Assembly: GCF_018255755.1 (NCBI RefSeq)
Contig: NZ_CP073766.1
Coordinates: forward strand, 1 to 64,000
DNA length: 64,000 nt
DNA from: Chitinophaga sp. HK235
GTDB lineage: Bacteria > Bacteroidota > Bacteroidia > Chitinophagales > Chitinophagaceae
Direction of reading: 5' to 3'
This document shows positions 8,968-16,518 of the stretch, one piece after another. A program made the position numbers and the translations under genes. The notes under the pieces are model-generated. The model had not been told where the DNA came from and did no database searches. It saw only the letters and a list, made by a program, of their open reading frames with translations. Position 1 is the stretch's first letter; each line of letters starts with the position of its first letter.

Positions 8968-10845
8968 ATGAAATTGTATCACCTTGATTTTGGCAGGAGC
9001 TTCTCCGGTAAGGTATTTATTGTACTGTTTTCTTCGTGGTTGCCCCTGTCGCTTGTGGCTCAGGAGCAAAAAGGAGTGCTGCAGATGGCTGAAGAGGCCT
9101 ATAGCAGACAGGAGTATGGTACAGCAGCGGCATTGTATGAGCGTCTGGCAAAACAAAAAAGTAAAAAGGTAAAACCAGAGCAGTTGATGAAACTGGCTCA
9201 GTGTTACCGGGAGATTGGCCTGTTTGATCAGGCAGGCACCTGGTATGCCCGGATTACCGCAATGCCGGAATGCCCGCCACATGCCTGGTTTGCTTTTGGA
9301 GAAATTCTCAGGAACCGTGAACGATATGAAGAAGCGAAGCAGCAGTATGCCCGCTTTACTACTGACAAAGCAGACAGTCTTCAATTGAAAGAACTGGCCC
9401 TGCGCAGTTGTGATAGTGCCATCATCTGGAAACAACGTGCTGCCGTTATTACACTGCAGCCGGTAAAAGAGCTTAATTCAGAACATTCGGAGATTATCAC
9501 CGGTGTGGTAAAAGACGGGCTGTTGCTGATCTCCAACGGCTACCGGAAGATGCAAATGAATGGTGTGGCAGAGCGGCATCCGGCAGAAGACAAACGAACG
9601 TTGCAGCCTTATTACAAGCCTTATATTTTCAAACAATATAGCGTAGGCGACTCCAATGTGCTACTGGAAGAGCTTTTTCCACAGCTACTGGGAAGTTACC
9701 GTTTCCATATCGGTCCTGTTTGTATGAACAGGGCAGGAGATACCCTGTACGTCACCATCAACGAACAGGACAAAATATTGCCGGAAAGTAAAAAAGGTCC
9801 GGTGGCTGGTGTGCGCAGGCTCAATATCTATCAGGCCGTGAAGCAGGACGGCAAATGGAGTACACCAGTGCTACTGGCGAATGTGAACAAGGAAGGATAT
9901 TCTTCGAGTTATCCTGTGCTGGCTGAGCAGGGCAGTGTGATGTATTTTGTGTCTGACAGGTCGGAAGGGCAGGGGCAGGCAGATATCTGGTATAGCGAAA
10001 AACAGGCCGACGGTACCTGGGGCGCTCCTGTAAACTGTGGCCCGGTATTAAACACCGTGGCTGCAGAGGCTTTCCCGACGATTAATGAAGATGGGGTATT
10101 GTATTTTTCCAGTAAAGGTCATCCTGGTATGGGCGGATATGATATCTTCAGGGCTATTGGTAGTCGTGCGCAGTGGCAGGTACCTGTCAACATGAAAGTG
10201 CCTTTTAATACCGGCAGCGATGATATTGGTCTTATCCTCAAACGTAATGGCTATGAGGGTTTCCTCTCGTCTAACCGTACCGGAGGCAGCGGCAGTGATG
10301 ATATCTATGCCTTTAAAGACGCGCATTATTTTGAGCGGGTGTCTCCACCGCTGCCAGCGGAAACGCCCACTAAGCAAAGTACTTCGGATGGTGCCGGAGA
10401 CAGCAAAGACAGCACTAATCACCGTACTGGTAATGGTATTGATAAAACCACTGCCAAGCGTAAACTCACACCTGAAGAAGAAAAAGACAAGGCAGAACTG
10501 GAGAAGCTGCAGTTTTACTATAAGTTCAATAGCACTGAACTGCTGACAGAATCCAGGCGTATCCTGGATTACGTGGCCGCTGTGATGCAGCGTCATCCGG
10601 ATTGGAAGCTGCTGGTCGTTTCGTATACCGATAGCCGTGGCTCCGATAACTACAACAAAGACCTGTCTACTATGCGTTGTTATTCGGTGATCAATTATCT
10701 GGATGATAAAGGTATTTCACCTACCAGGATCTATTACCGCAATATGACGAAGAACGCGATTGTGAATGGTTGTCTGGATGGTGTGCCTTGTGATGAAAAA
10801 CAACACCAGGAGAATAGGCGCTCTGAGTTGAAGGTGTTGTATTGA
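8968..10845 (+). CDS. PorE-like OmpA-family protein: TPR, PD40 propeller, OmpA peptidoglycan-binding domain
   Basis: About 625 residues. A signal sequence ends near L-V-A-Q (residues 30-33); TPR-like helices follow (about 40-150), then a beta-propeller with PD40 motifs such as M-Y-F-V-S-D-R-S and L-Y-F-S-S-K-G-H-P-G-M-G-G-Y-D-I-F (about 170-450), a charged low-complexity linker, and an OmpA domain (about 510-625) with S-Y-T-D-S-R-G-S and N-R-R-S-E-L. This is the domain order of PorE, the periplasmic peptidoglycan anchor of the type IX secretion system, but the carboxypeptidase-regulatory domain normally between propeller and OmpA is replaced by the linker. ATG at 8968 is preferred to the TTG at 8965. 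A terminator hairpin follows. Confidence 0.8.
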   Translation: MKLYHLDFGRSFSGKVFIVLFSSWLPLSLVAQEQKGVLQMAEEAYSRQEYGTAAALYERLAKQKSKKVKPEQLMKLAQCYREIGLFDQAGTWYARITAMPECPPHAWFAFGEILRNRERYEEAKQQYARFTTDKADSLQLKELALRSCDSAIIWKQRAAVITLQPVKELNSEHSEIITGVVKDGLLLISNGYRKMQMNGVAERHPAEDKRTLQPYYKPYIFKQYSVGDSNVLLEELFPQLLGSYRFHIGPVCMNRAGDTLYVTINEQDKILPESKKGPVAGVRRLNIYQAVKQDGKWSTPVLLANVNKEGYSSSYPVLAEQGSVMYFVSDRSEGQGQADIWYSEKQADGTWGAPVNCGPVLNTVAAEAFPTINEDGVLYFSSKGHPGMGGYDIFRAIGSRAQWQVPVNMKVPFNTGSDDIGLILKRNGYEGFLSSNRTGGSGSDDIYAFKDAHYFERVSPPLPAETPTKQSTSDGAGDSKDSTNHRTGNGIDKTTAKRKLTPEEEKDKAELEKLQFYYKFNSTELLTESRRILDYVAAVMQRHPDWKLLVVSYTDSRGSDNYNKDLSTMRCYSVINYLDDKGISPTRIYYRNMTKNAIVNGCLDGVPCDEKQHQENRRSELKVLY

Positions 10846-10888
10846 TCTGTAAATCAATTAATTATACATATATTAAGAGGGGTAAAAC

Positions 10889-10922
10889 AGCCTTGCGGGC
10901 CTTGTGCCTGCGGGGCTTTTTT
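10889..10922 (+). terminator. Rho-independent terminator after the PorE-like gene
   Basis: An 11-bp GC-rich stem with G-T wobbles (arms 10889-10899 and 10907-10917) is followed by a run of T. It sits 43 bp downstream of the stop codon. Confidence 0.75.
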
Positions 10923-10965
10923 CATATAGAATTGTTTTCTAATGGTCATTGTACAGGAATTCCCG

Positions 10966-10973
10966 TATTTTTG
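10966..10973 (+). promoter_or_regulatory. Candidate Bacteroidetes -7 box (TATTTTTG)
   Basis: TATTTTTG matches TAnnTTTG and lies 21 bp before the ATG at 10994. I found no good TTTG -33 element at the expected distance, so it is only half a promoter. Confidence 0.4.
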
Positions 10974-10993
10974 ACGCCTGACTAATTGAATAA

Positions 10994-11539
10994 ATGGATA
11001 AGGAGCAATATTTCGACATAGAAGCACCTATTATTCCCGGTGTGAGTCTGGGTGGTATAAATCAGGGGATGCAGGTGAAAGGACTGGAAAAGATTTTTCG
11101 TACTGACCAGTATTTTGCCCGTGACAAGAAGATCAGCCTGGTGACTACACCTTCCTTACGATATATAGAATACTGGTATATGGGCGGTATCATGCGCCTG
11201 AAAGTAGATATTTATGATGGCAGGATCTCCAATATCATCGCTACAGCAGGTTATCAGGGAACGGTTAATGGTGTGCTTCGTGTAGGTATGACTGTACGTG
11301 AAGTATTGCAGGTGGACGCCAGCTTTACCTGTTATTCTCCTCCCGGTGGCCTGATGAGCCCCAACTTCCTGGGCATTTGCCTGTATTTTACGCCCAACTT
11401 CGATGCCGAAACAGACAGCCTTTCCGACTACCTCGATCATAAAATTCTCGGCATCGGTCTGCTCAATGAATTTAATGCAGAAGGAGATGATGTGTATGTG
11501 ATGTTGTACGGCCTGAACCATCCACGGTTCAACGGTTAG
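10994..11539 (+). CDS. Conserved-looking hypothetical protein
   Basis: 181 residues, soluble, no signal peptide. The pattern I-I-P-G-V-S-L-G-G-I-N-Q-G-M near the start and V-N-G-V-L-R-V-G-M-T-V-R-E-V-L in the middle look like two related alpha/beta repeats of a kind seen in small Bacteroidetes proteins of unknown function. No catalytic motif is visible. It stands alone, has its own candidate -7 box and follows a terminator, so it is probably monocistronic. Its last 11 bases overlap the tail of the GNAT pseudogene on the other strand. Confidence 0.6.
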   Translation: MDKEQYFDIEAPIIPGVSLGGINQGMQVKGLEKIFRTDQYFARDKKISLVTTPSLRYIEYWYMGGIMRLKVDIYDGRISNIIATAGYQGTVNGVLRVGMTVREVLQVDASFTCYSPPGGLMSPNFLGICLYFTPNFDAETDSLSDYLDHKILGIGLLNEFNAEGDDVYVMLYGLNHPRFNG

Positions 11540-11948
11540 CTTCTCTGTTCCATATCTGTTTCGGAACATAACCATCTTTTGTCACCTTTGTAATCACAAA
11601 CTCGAATTGCTGTTGAGATGTGTTTAACACAATGCAGCATTCGGGGTGATGTGTCTGTATAGTCAGCAACAGCTTTTGCCCAGACCTTGTTCGTGGTGCT
11701 GCCGGTGCTGCACGCCCCAGGTCAAATAGGCTATCTTTTTATCCGGCGTAACAGCCACAGCCTACCACCACATCATTCTGTGTTATCTTATAAAACGGCT
11801 GCATAGGATCGCTCATGTCTATTATGTTTTGTCGCTCCAGCCATTTTTCAAAATCGGGTTGTTCTGCCGGTGAAAAAAATTGCGGCATATTGCTTAGGAA
11901 GATAGTCAGACGAGCTTGCTGGCCGGCGGCGGAGTTAGGTCTGATCAA
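11529..11948 (-). pseudogene. Decayed GNAT N-acetyltransferase with at least two frameshifts
   Basis: Three reading frames together spell a GNAT protein. Frame one (11948-11739, TTG start) gives M-P-Q-F-F-S-P-A-E-Q, then F-E-K-W-L and V-V-G-C-G-C-Y and stops after A-G. A shift of frame near 11750 continues with T-P-D-K-K-I-A-Y-L-T-W-G-V and reaches the acetyl-CoA loop H-E-Q-G-L-G-K. A second shift just after G-K continues L-L-L-T-I-Q, P-E-C-C-I-V-L-N-T-S-Q-Q and then K-V-T-K-D-G-Y, ending at 11529. The usual F-F-E-K-x-G-F helix is missing between the last two blocks, so there is a deletion too. Clearly non-functional. Confidence 0.8.
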
Positions 11949-11984
11949 CCTCTAGTGAAGATAGCGGATTTATTGCTAAACCCT

Positions 11985-12617
11985 TCAGGCAGTTATCTGC
12001 TTAGCCTGGTCTGCAGCTATATGGAGTAGGATATCCTGGCATCTTGCACCGAAAACAGCTTCTTCTTCCGGTGTATTGGCAGGGGTGTTGATGATGTCAT
12101 TGAGTTGTTGTTGTAATATATCTGAAATTTTACCGCTGCCATAGAACCAAGATTTCTCCTGTACGAAATTAGTGAGCCAGTGTTGAGTAGCGTCCAGTAA
12201 TCTTCCTTGAGTTAAAGCATCGGATGTGAATTCCAGCCGGATTACCTCTTGCATGCCCGGAGTTAATACGATGCATGAATATTCAGTACTGCCATGGATA
12301 ACGCCGTATTCATCTGACTGAAGCAGTAATTTTCCTTGTTCTGCAAAACGGGTATACAATAATCGGTTGGTGGAAGTTTGAATCACCAGTTTAGGTTGGC
12401 TTTCTGCCATCAGTAATGTTCTTTTTTGAGTTGAGAAAATTACCATTCTTCTTAAAGTACAGCCATTATAAAATTTATCCTGCAACAGTATACTTACGTC
12501 CGGGAATTCCAAAAATATTGGTGCTATATACGGTTTAATATGGTGGCAATATTGGAATGGAATTACTTTTGACTTCGTGAATTTGTCTTCAAGTGCTTCG
12601 TAAATATGTAGTTTCAT
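11985..12617 (-). CDS. Sensor domain resembling an AraC regulator but lacking the HTH
   Basis: 210 residues. It resembles, over most of its length, the N-terminal ligand-binding part of the AraC regulator encoded divergently at 12869-13843: both have I-L then N-G-C near residues 45-55, a run of predicted strands, then L-x-P-G or L-D-P-G, and a final helix (Q-D-I-L-L-H versus N-K-I-L-E-I-L). It stops exactly where the DNA-binding domain would begin, and no HTH can be read in any frame in the 36 bp before the GNAT pseudogene. It is either a truncated regulator or a stand-alone ligand-binding partner. Confidence 0.6.
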   Translation of the reverse strand: MKLHIYEALEDKFTKSKVIPFQYCHHIKPYIAPIFLEFPDVSILLQDKFYNGCTLRRMVIFSTQKRTLLMAESQPKLVIQTSTNRLLYTRFAEQGKLLLQSDEYGVIHGSTEYSCIVLTPGMQEVIRLEFTSDALTQGRLLDATQHWLTNFVQEKSWFYGSGKISDILQQQLNDIINTPANTPEEEAVFGARCQDILLHIAADQAKQITA

Positions 12618-12787
12618 AAAATGTATATTTTATACTTGATATAACCTATGAAGTTATTGATAGCAGCTGCTGCTGGTTTTACAGTGTGAAAAACTTAATA
12701 TGAGATTTAATATCTTTCTGTAGAGATGGCTGGAGGTGTACCACAATTATGAATATTTAGCCATTTCCCCATCATGCCCCGTTTTAG

Positions 12788-12812
12788 CAGTACAATTTAA
12801 TAAATTGTACTG
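12788..12812. promoter_or_regulatory. Perfect 25-bp palindrome, candidate operator
   Basis: The arms CAGTACAATTTA (12788-12799) and TAAATTGTACTG (12801-12812) are exact inverse complements around one base. It lies 56 bp upstream of the AraC gene, in the 251-bp divergent gap, and has no T run typical of a terminator, so an operator is more likely than a terminator. The binding protein is unknown. Confidence 0.5.
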
Positions 12813-12868
12813 TTGTAGATATTTCTATGTTTTGTTGATTATCCAATCTGTGTTTTAAGATACTTCCT

Positions 12869-13843
12869 ATGCATTTAGCGATAGAGTTTTTTATTGCCAA
12901 CGCTCCTAATATTCGTATTCTCCATTCATCGGCTATTCCAGATGAATATAAGGAATACCAATGTGATTTTTCGTTACCATACTTTCTTTCTTCTTCTAAA
13001 GTTGACATTCTATTTCACCGGTATGAAGTAAATGGTTGTTCTGTTTTTAATGCTGTTTTTTTAGCTAGGGAAAAAGTTATTCTGGAAACAGATCTTAAAG
13101 TAGCAACTCATTTGTGGTGTAGTATGATAAAAGGGAGTGCCGAAGTGTCCATTAAAAGCCTGGGTAAATTCTGGTTATATCAGGGGCAGTTTAATCTGTA
13201 TGAAGTGAAGCCCGAAAAGTTGTTTTTGTACTTAGATCCTGGTGTTTACGAATGGCAAGGAGTTTCCTTTTCTAAAAAACAGATCAGTGATCTATCACCT
13301 TTGTCTTCTACGCTTAACAGGTGGATGAGCATTATGGATGGTGCGAAATCTGTCATTGTTGCCAGGCATCCCGGCGTGATAAAAGAAGAAATGGCTAATT
13401 GTGTAAAGGGGTTGAAGAGAGAGTATGTTTCCGCAAAATTTAAACCAGTATGGATTCAGAATAAAATATTGGAAATTTTAATCATGGTGATGGGTTATTA
13501 CGATGAAGACCTGTTTTTAAATCGGGAGGACAGTGAGTTTTTGTTGTTTAATGGTATTAAATCGTACATAGATCAAAATCTTGATATTCCTCATACTGTG
13601 TCAGGGTTGGCGAGCATGTATCATATCAGTGAATCCAGGATAAAGAAGGGGTTTTCCAAATATTATCATATTCCCATTAGTAAATATCTGATTAAACAAA
13701 GAATGGAGACTGCGGAGAGACTAGTGAGGGAATCTGGGTTTAGTATGAATAAGATTGCGTATATGCTGGGATATGGTTATCCTGCAAATTTTACCAGAGA
13801 ATACAAAAAGTATCATGGTAAACTACCAGGATCAGAAAGATAA
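12869..13843 (+). CDS. AraC-family transcriptional regulator
   Basis: 324 residues. The last 100 residues hold the two helix-turn-helix motifs of AraC proteins: V-S-G-L-A-S-M-Y-H-I-S-E-S-R-I-K-K-G-F (about 241-259) and M-N-K-I-A-Y-M-L-G-Y-G-Y-P-A-N-F-T-R-E (about 292-310). The N-terminal 220 residues form a beta-rich sensor domain related to the product of 11985-12617. It is AT-rich compared with the flanks of the window. Divergent to the sensor-only gene and upstream of the lanthionine-synthetase-like operon, which it might control; that link is inference from position only. Confidence 0.85.
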   Translation: MHLAIEFFIANAPNIRILHSSAIPDEYKEYQCDFSLPYFLSSSKVDILFHRYEVNGCSVFNAVFLAREKVILETDLKVATHLWCSMIKGSAEVSIKSLGKFWLYQGQFNLYEVKPEKLFLYLDPGVYEWQGVSFSKKQISDLSPLSSTLNRWMSIMDGAKSVIVARHPGVIKEEMANCVKGLKREYVSAKFKPVWIQNKILEILIMVMGYYDEDLFLNREDSEFLLFNGIKSYIDQNLDIPHTVSGLASMYHISESRIKKGFSKYYHIPISKYLIKQRMETAERLVRESGFSMNKIAYMLGYGYPANFTREYKKYHGKLPGSER

Positions 13844-14216
13844 AAATTTCAATGTTAACTTTTCTAAAAAGACCATAATGATAATAGGATGATTCCAAAA
13901 TGAATATTTTGTTATTTTTTTATTATGGAACTTTATATTGTTAACATAATCATTGGAAATTAGGAAAGCCCGAAAAGAATCTGGTAGTGCAAGATGAACT
14001 GCAGTAATACTTCCTGGAAAATTATTAGATAATCAGAGTTGCTGTCGGATTACAGCAAAAACGCATGGTTTATGTATTGAGACCCATATGTTGAATTTAT
14101 AGGCTGATAAACCTGTGTCCTTGCGTTAGGTGCTCTGTAGTTTAAAGACTGCTTCCACAAAGTAAATTTGATTGTTGATGTTGCATTCTATGGGTAACTA
14201 TTGAAACGAAATATTT
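13844..14216. other. AT-rich intergenic region holding the promoter of the LanKC-like operon
   Basis: 373 bp with no reading frame of interest. Translating all forward frames gives many stops and nothing recognisable. A candidate promoter lies at its right end (14141-14170). Confidence 0.5.
14141..14170 (+). promoter_or_regulatory. Candidate promoter of the LanKC-like/MauE operon
   Basis: TTTA (14141-14144, near -33 consensus TTTG), 18-bp spacer, then TAAATTTG (14163-14170), a perfect TAnnTTTG -7 box. Transcription would start near 14175, giving a leader of about 40 bases before the ATG at 14217. Confidence 0.5.
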
Positions 14217-15614
14217 ATGATAAATGAGTTGAAAGAAATGGAAGATCAGGAGAGCAATAGTGGTGTTGATTTTGGCGGTTTATTGGAGGGGTTGAATATA
14301 CCTTATGAAAGGTACGAAAACCACCTGACCGTTGGAGAAACAGGACATGATAATGGCTGGGCGGTATTTGTATCAGTTAATTCCCATCAGTTGAAAGACC
14401 TGCTATCAGATATAGCTTTAGAACTGTTTGATTTGAAAGTGCCTTTCAGGATTATTAAAAATGAAGGAATAGCAGAACGGGTTAATAATTTTTGGTATGG
14501 TATACATGAAGTTGGAAGATCAATTACAATATACACAGGTAAACAGGAAGTAACAGAGACGGTTATCCAACGTCTTTCTCCATTAACTGATAAATATTTA
14601 GGACCTCAGGTGCTTGATACAGTCAGGGTTGAAAAGGTATTATATGTATCATATTTGGTTTTTCAGGAACAGAAAGGTGATGATGAGGAAGTTAAATGGA
14701 AGTTTGCACTGAATGTTCCGTCAATTAAAAAATTCCCCTTTAAAATTAACGATAAGTATAAATACTGGAAAAGAAAACGGCTGCTGAAAAAACGTTTTGT
14801 TCCTTTAGTACTCATATCCCGATCTCCCAAAGGAGATTTGCTTAAAGCCATTGATATTAAAGGATTTCGGTTTGATTGGTGTTTTGTGAAGGAAGGGAAA
14901 AGTAATGTTTTTATAGATAGGCATGGGAGAGACATCAGTGATAGATTTAAATGGCAGAAAAGGCTCTTGAAAGAGTTGCAGGACGATGTGCCTATGCCCC
15001 GGTTTGTTGACTATTTTGAACAGGATGAAGAGTGTTATCTGGTAATGGAATACCTGGAAGGCATAAGCCTTAGCGAAAAGATTGAGAAAATACATAGTAA
15101 CAGAAAGTGGGACGATTTACTTTTTTCTGAGCAACAACAACTTATTGTTTACTTTTTACAGGCGGTTGATATTTTAAGAAGGATGCATAAAAAAGGATAT
15201 GTGCATAGGGATGCGACTGCGAGTAATTTTATGATTCTTCCTGGTGGAAAACTGTATACTATTGATCTGGAGCTAAGTTTTAATCTTAATACTAATGAAC
15301 CACTATGGCCGTTTTCATTAGGCTCCTTTGGGTATATATCCCCTGAGCAAGCAAGGGTAGAACAACCAACAATTAAGGAAGATGTTTATTCTGTTGGGGC
15401 GTTACTGTTATTTACATGGACGGGACATCATCCTAGCTATTTCATTGATCTGAATCATGAAATTAATATGAGCAAATTGGAAGAAAGTATCAGTAATAAA
15501 AAAGTGCTGAATCTTGTACTTAAATGCCTGAGCCACCTCCCTGAAGATAGACCTGGTTTGAATGAGGTAGAGCAGGAAATAGCGTCCATGTTATCCACAA
15601 AACATATAGTATGA
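14217..15614 (+). CDS. Class III lanthionine synthetase-like protein: lyase-like and kinase domains, no cyclase
   Basis: 465 residues. Residues about 45-150 (G-W-A-V-F-V-S, V-P-F-R-I-I-K, G-R-S-I-T-I-Y) match the N-terminal phospho-Ser/Thr lyase-like domain of LanKC enzymes. Residues about 215-460 form the kinase: K225 in F-V-K-E-G, D-R-x-G-R-D-I-S-D-R-F, V-M-E-Y-L-E-G, catalytic H330-R-D-A-T-A-S-N337, metal-binding D350-L-E and G-Y-I-S-P-E-Q. LanKC enzymes phosphorylate Ser/Thr of a precursor peptide, eliminate phosphate, and cyclise through a C-terminal LanC-like domain. Here the protein ends with the kinase, about half the usual length, with no LanC zinc motifs. Its stop overlaps the MauE gene by 4 bp, and two candidate substrate peptides follow. 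Class is firm, activity is inference. Confidence 0.8.
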   Translation: MINELKEMEDQESNSGVDFGGLLEGLNIPYERYENHLTVGETGHDNGWAVFVSVNSHQLKDLLSDIALELFDLKVPFRIIKNEGIAERVNNFWYGIHEVGRSITIYTGKQEVTETVIQRLSPLTDKYLGPQVLDTVRVEKVLYVSYLVFQEQKGDDEEVKWKFALNVPSIKKFPFKINDKYKYWKRKRLLKKRFVPLVLISRSPKGDLLKAIDIKGFRFDWCFVKEGKSNVFIDRHGRDISDRFKWQKRLLKELQDDVPMPRFVDYFEQDEECYLVMEYLEGISLSEKIEKIHSNRKWDDLLFSEQQQLIVYFLQAVDILRRMHKKGYVHRDATASNFMILPGGKLYTIDLELSFNLNTNEPLWPFSLGSFGYISPEQARVEQPTIKEDVYSVGALLLFTWTGHHPSYFIDLNHEINMSKLEESISNKKVLNLVLKCLSHLPEDRPGLNEVEQEIASMLSTKHIV

Positions 15615-16039
15615 AAAAGGAATTATTCACCGATTTAGCTATTATCATTTATGCCGTGTTGTTATCCTATACGGCATCCAGTAAGCTGATGGACATATCT
15701 TTATTTGCTCATGATATGGGCAAGCAGCCCTTTAGTAAAACACTGGTTCCTATTATAACCTGGGCCGTTCCAATTGTAGAATTAGTGATCTTGCTATTGT
15801 TGATTATTCCTCGGTTTAGAATAACCGGATTAAAGGCGGCTACCGGATTGATGTTGGTCTTTACTATTTATGCAATATTGATATTGTTGAGAGTGTTCCC
15901 TGAGGTTCCCTGCAGTTGCGGAGGTGTAATACGAAGTCTTACATGGAAGCAGCATTTGGTGTTTAATGTTTCATTTTTAATTTTAGGCATTGCTGGTTTG
16001 GTTTCGTATCCTAATAAGCCATTACTGAAATTTAGATAA
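15611..16039 (+). CDS. MauE/DoxX-family redox-associated membrane protein
   Basis: 142 residues with four membrane segments. After the third segment comes P-C101-S-C103-G-G, the cysteine pair of MauE-like proteins, which are thought to pass electrons or help form disulfides in exported proteins. The start ATG overlaps the stop codon of the LanKC-like gene (ATGA), so the two are translationally coupled. It is followed 82 bp later by the first of two cysteine-containing secreted peptides, whose disulfide or thiol state is a plausible target. In Bacteroidetes, MauE genes are often seen near small DUF6520-type peptides, which fits. Confidence 0.75.
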   Translation: MKKELFTDLAIIIYAVLLSYTASSKLMDISLFAHDMGKQPFSKTLVPIITWAVPIVELVILLLLIIPRFRITGLKAATGLMLVFTIYAILILLRVFPEVPCSCGGVIRSLTWKQHLVFNVSFLILGIAGLVSYPNKPLLKFR

Positions 16040-16121
16040 AATACTAATGCGCATAGTGCAGGATGTCAACCTGTTTAAAAAATGACAATCTCTCATTTAA
16101 TAACCTTTAAAAATCAGAATC

Positions 16122-16382
16122 ATGAAAAAGTTACAAGTTGCTTTTGCAGCACTCGCAGCAGTTGCTGGTATTGGTGGAGCATATGCTTCTACTCATAAAA
16201 GTTCAGATGCAGCCAGAGTTGGTACTATTTATAACTGGTATACAGTTGGCGGTAATTCATTTGTACTTGCTGGTACTACTGTAACTGCTAAAACACTGAT
16301 CTGCCCTGCTAACAATTCTATTAAATGTGCACGTGGAACTGTTGGCGGTGTTATTAAAGTTACATTGTTAGGAAAACAGTAG
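16122..16382 (+). CDS. Small secreted peptide 1 (possible precursor or DUF6520-like)
   Basis: 86 residues. A signal peptide with a small-residue core ends in G-I-G-G-A-Y-A then S (cleavage about 22/23), leaving a mature part of 64 residues. The mature part has Y-N-W-Y-T (about 37-41), T55-A-K-T58-L-I-C61, a second cysteine C69 (C-x7-C) and T-V-G-G-V. The T-x-x-T-x-x-C pattern fits the S/T-x2-S/T-x2-5-C arrangement that class III synthetases turn into labionin or lanthionine. Its paralogue lies 136 bp downstream. Alternatively it is a DUF6520-type cell-surface peptide whose two cysteines form a disulfide with help from MauE. No homologue with known activity comes to mind. Confidence 0.7.
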   Translation: MKKLQVAFAALAAVAGIGGAYASTHKSSDAARVGTIYNWYTVGGNSFVLAGTTVTAKTLICPANNSIKCARGTVGGVIKVTLLGKQ

Positions 16383-16400
16383 GATTTTCTGTTTAAAAAT

Positions 16401-16427
16401 AGAGGTAGCACTCAGTGCTACCTCTTT
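16401..16427 (+). terminator. Hairpin terminator or attenuator between the two peptide genes
   Basis: A perfect 11-bp stem (16401-16411 and 16415-16425) with a TCA loop and a short T run sits 18 bp after the stop codon of peptide 1. It should end most transcripts there, so peptide 2 probably has its own promoter or is expressed at a lower level. Confidence 0.75.
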
Positions 16428-16518
16428 GATCTTAGTCTGATTATTTGGCAAACAATTATTGCTGCCTCCATAGTATTTCTTTCTAAGTATTTTTTTAAAT
16501 CAATTTAAATATTATGGT

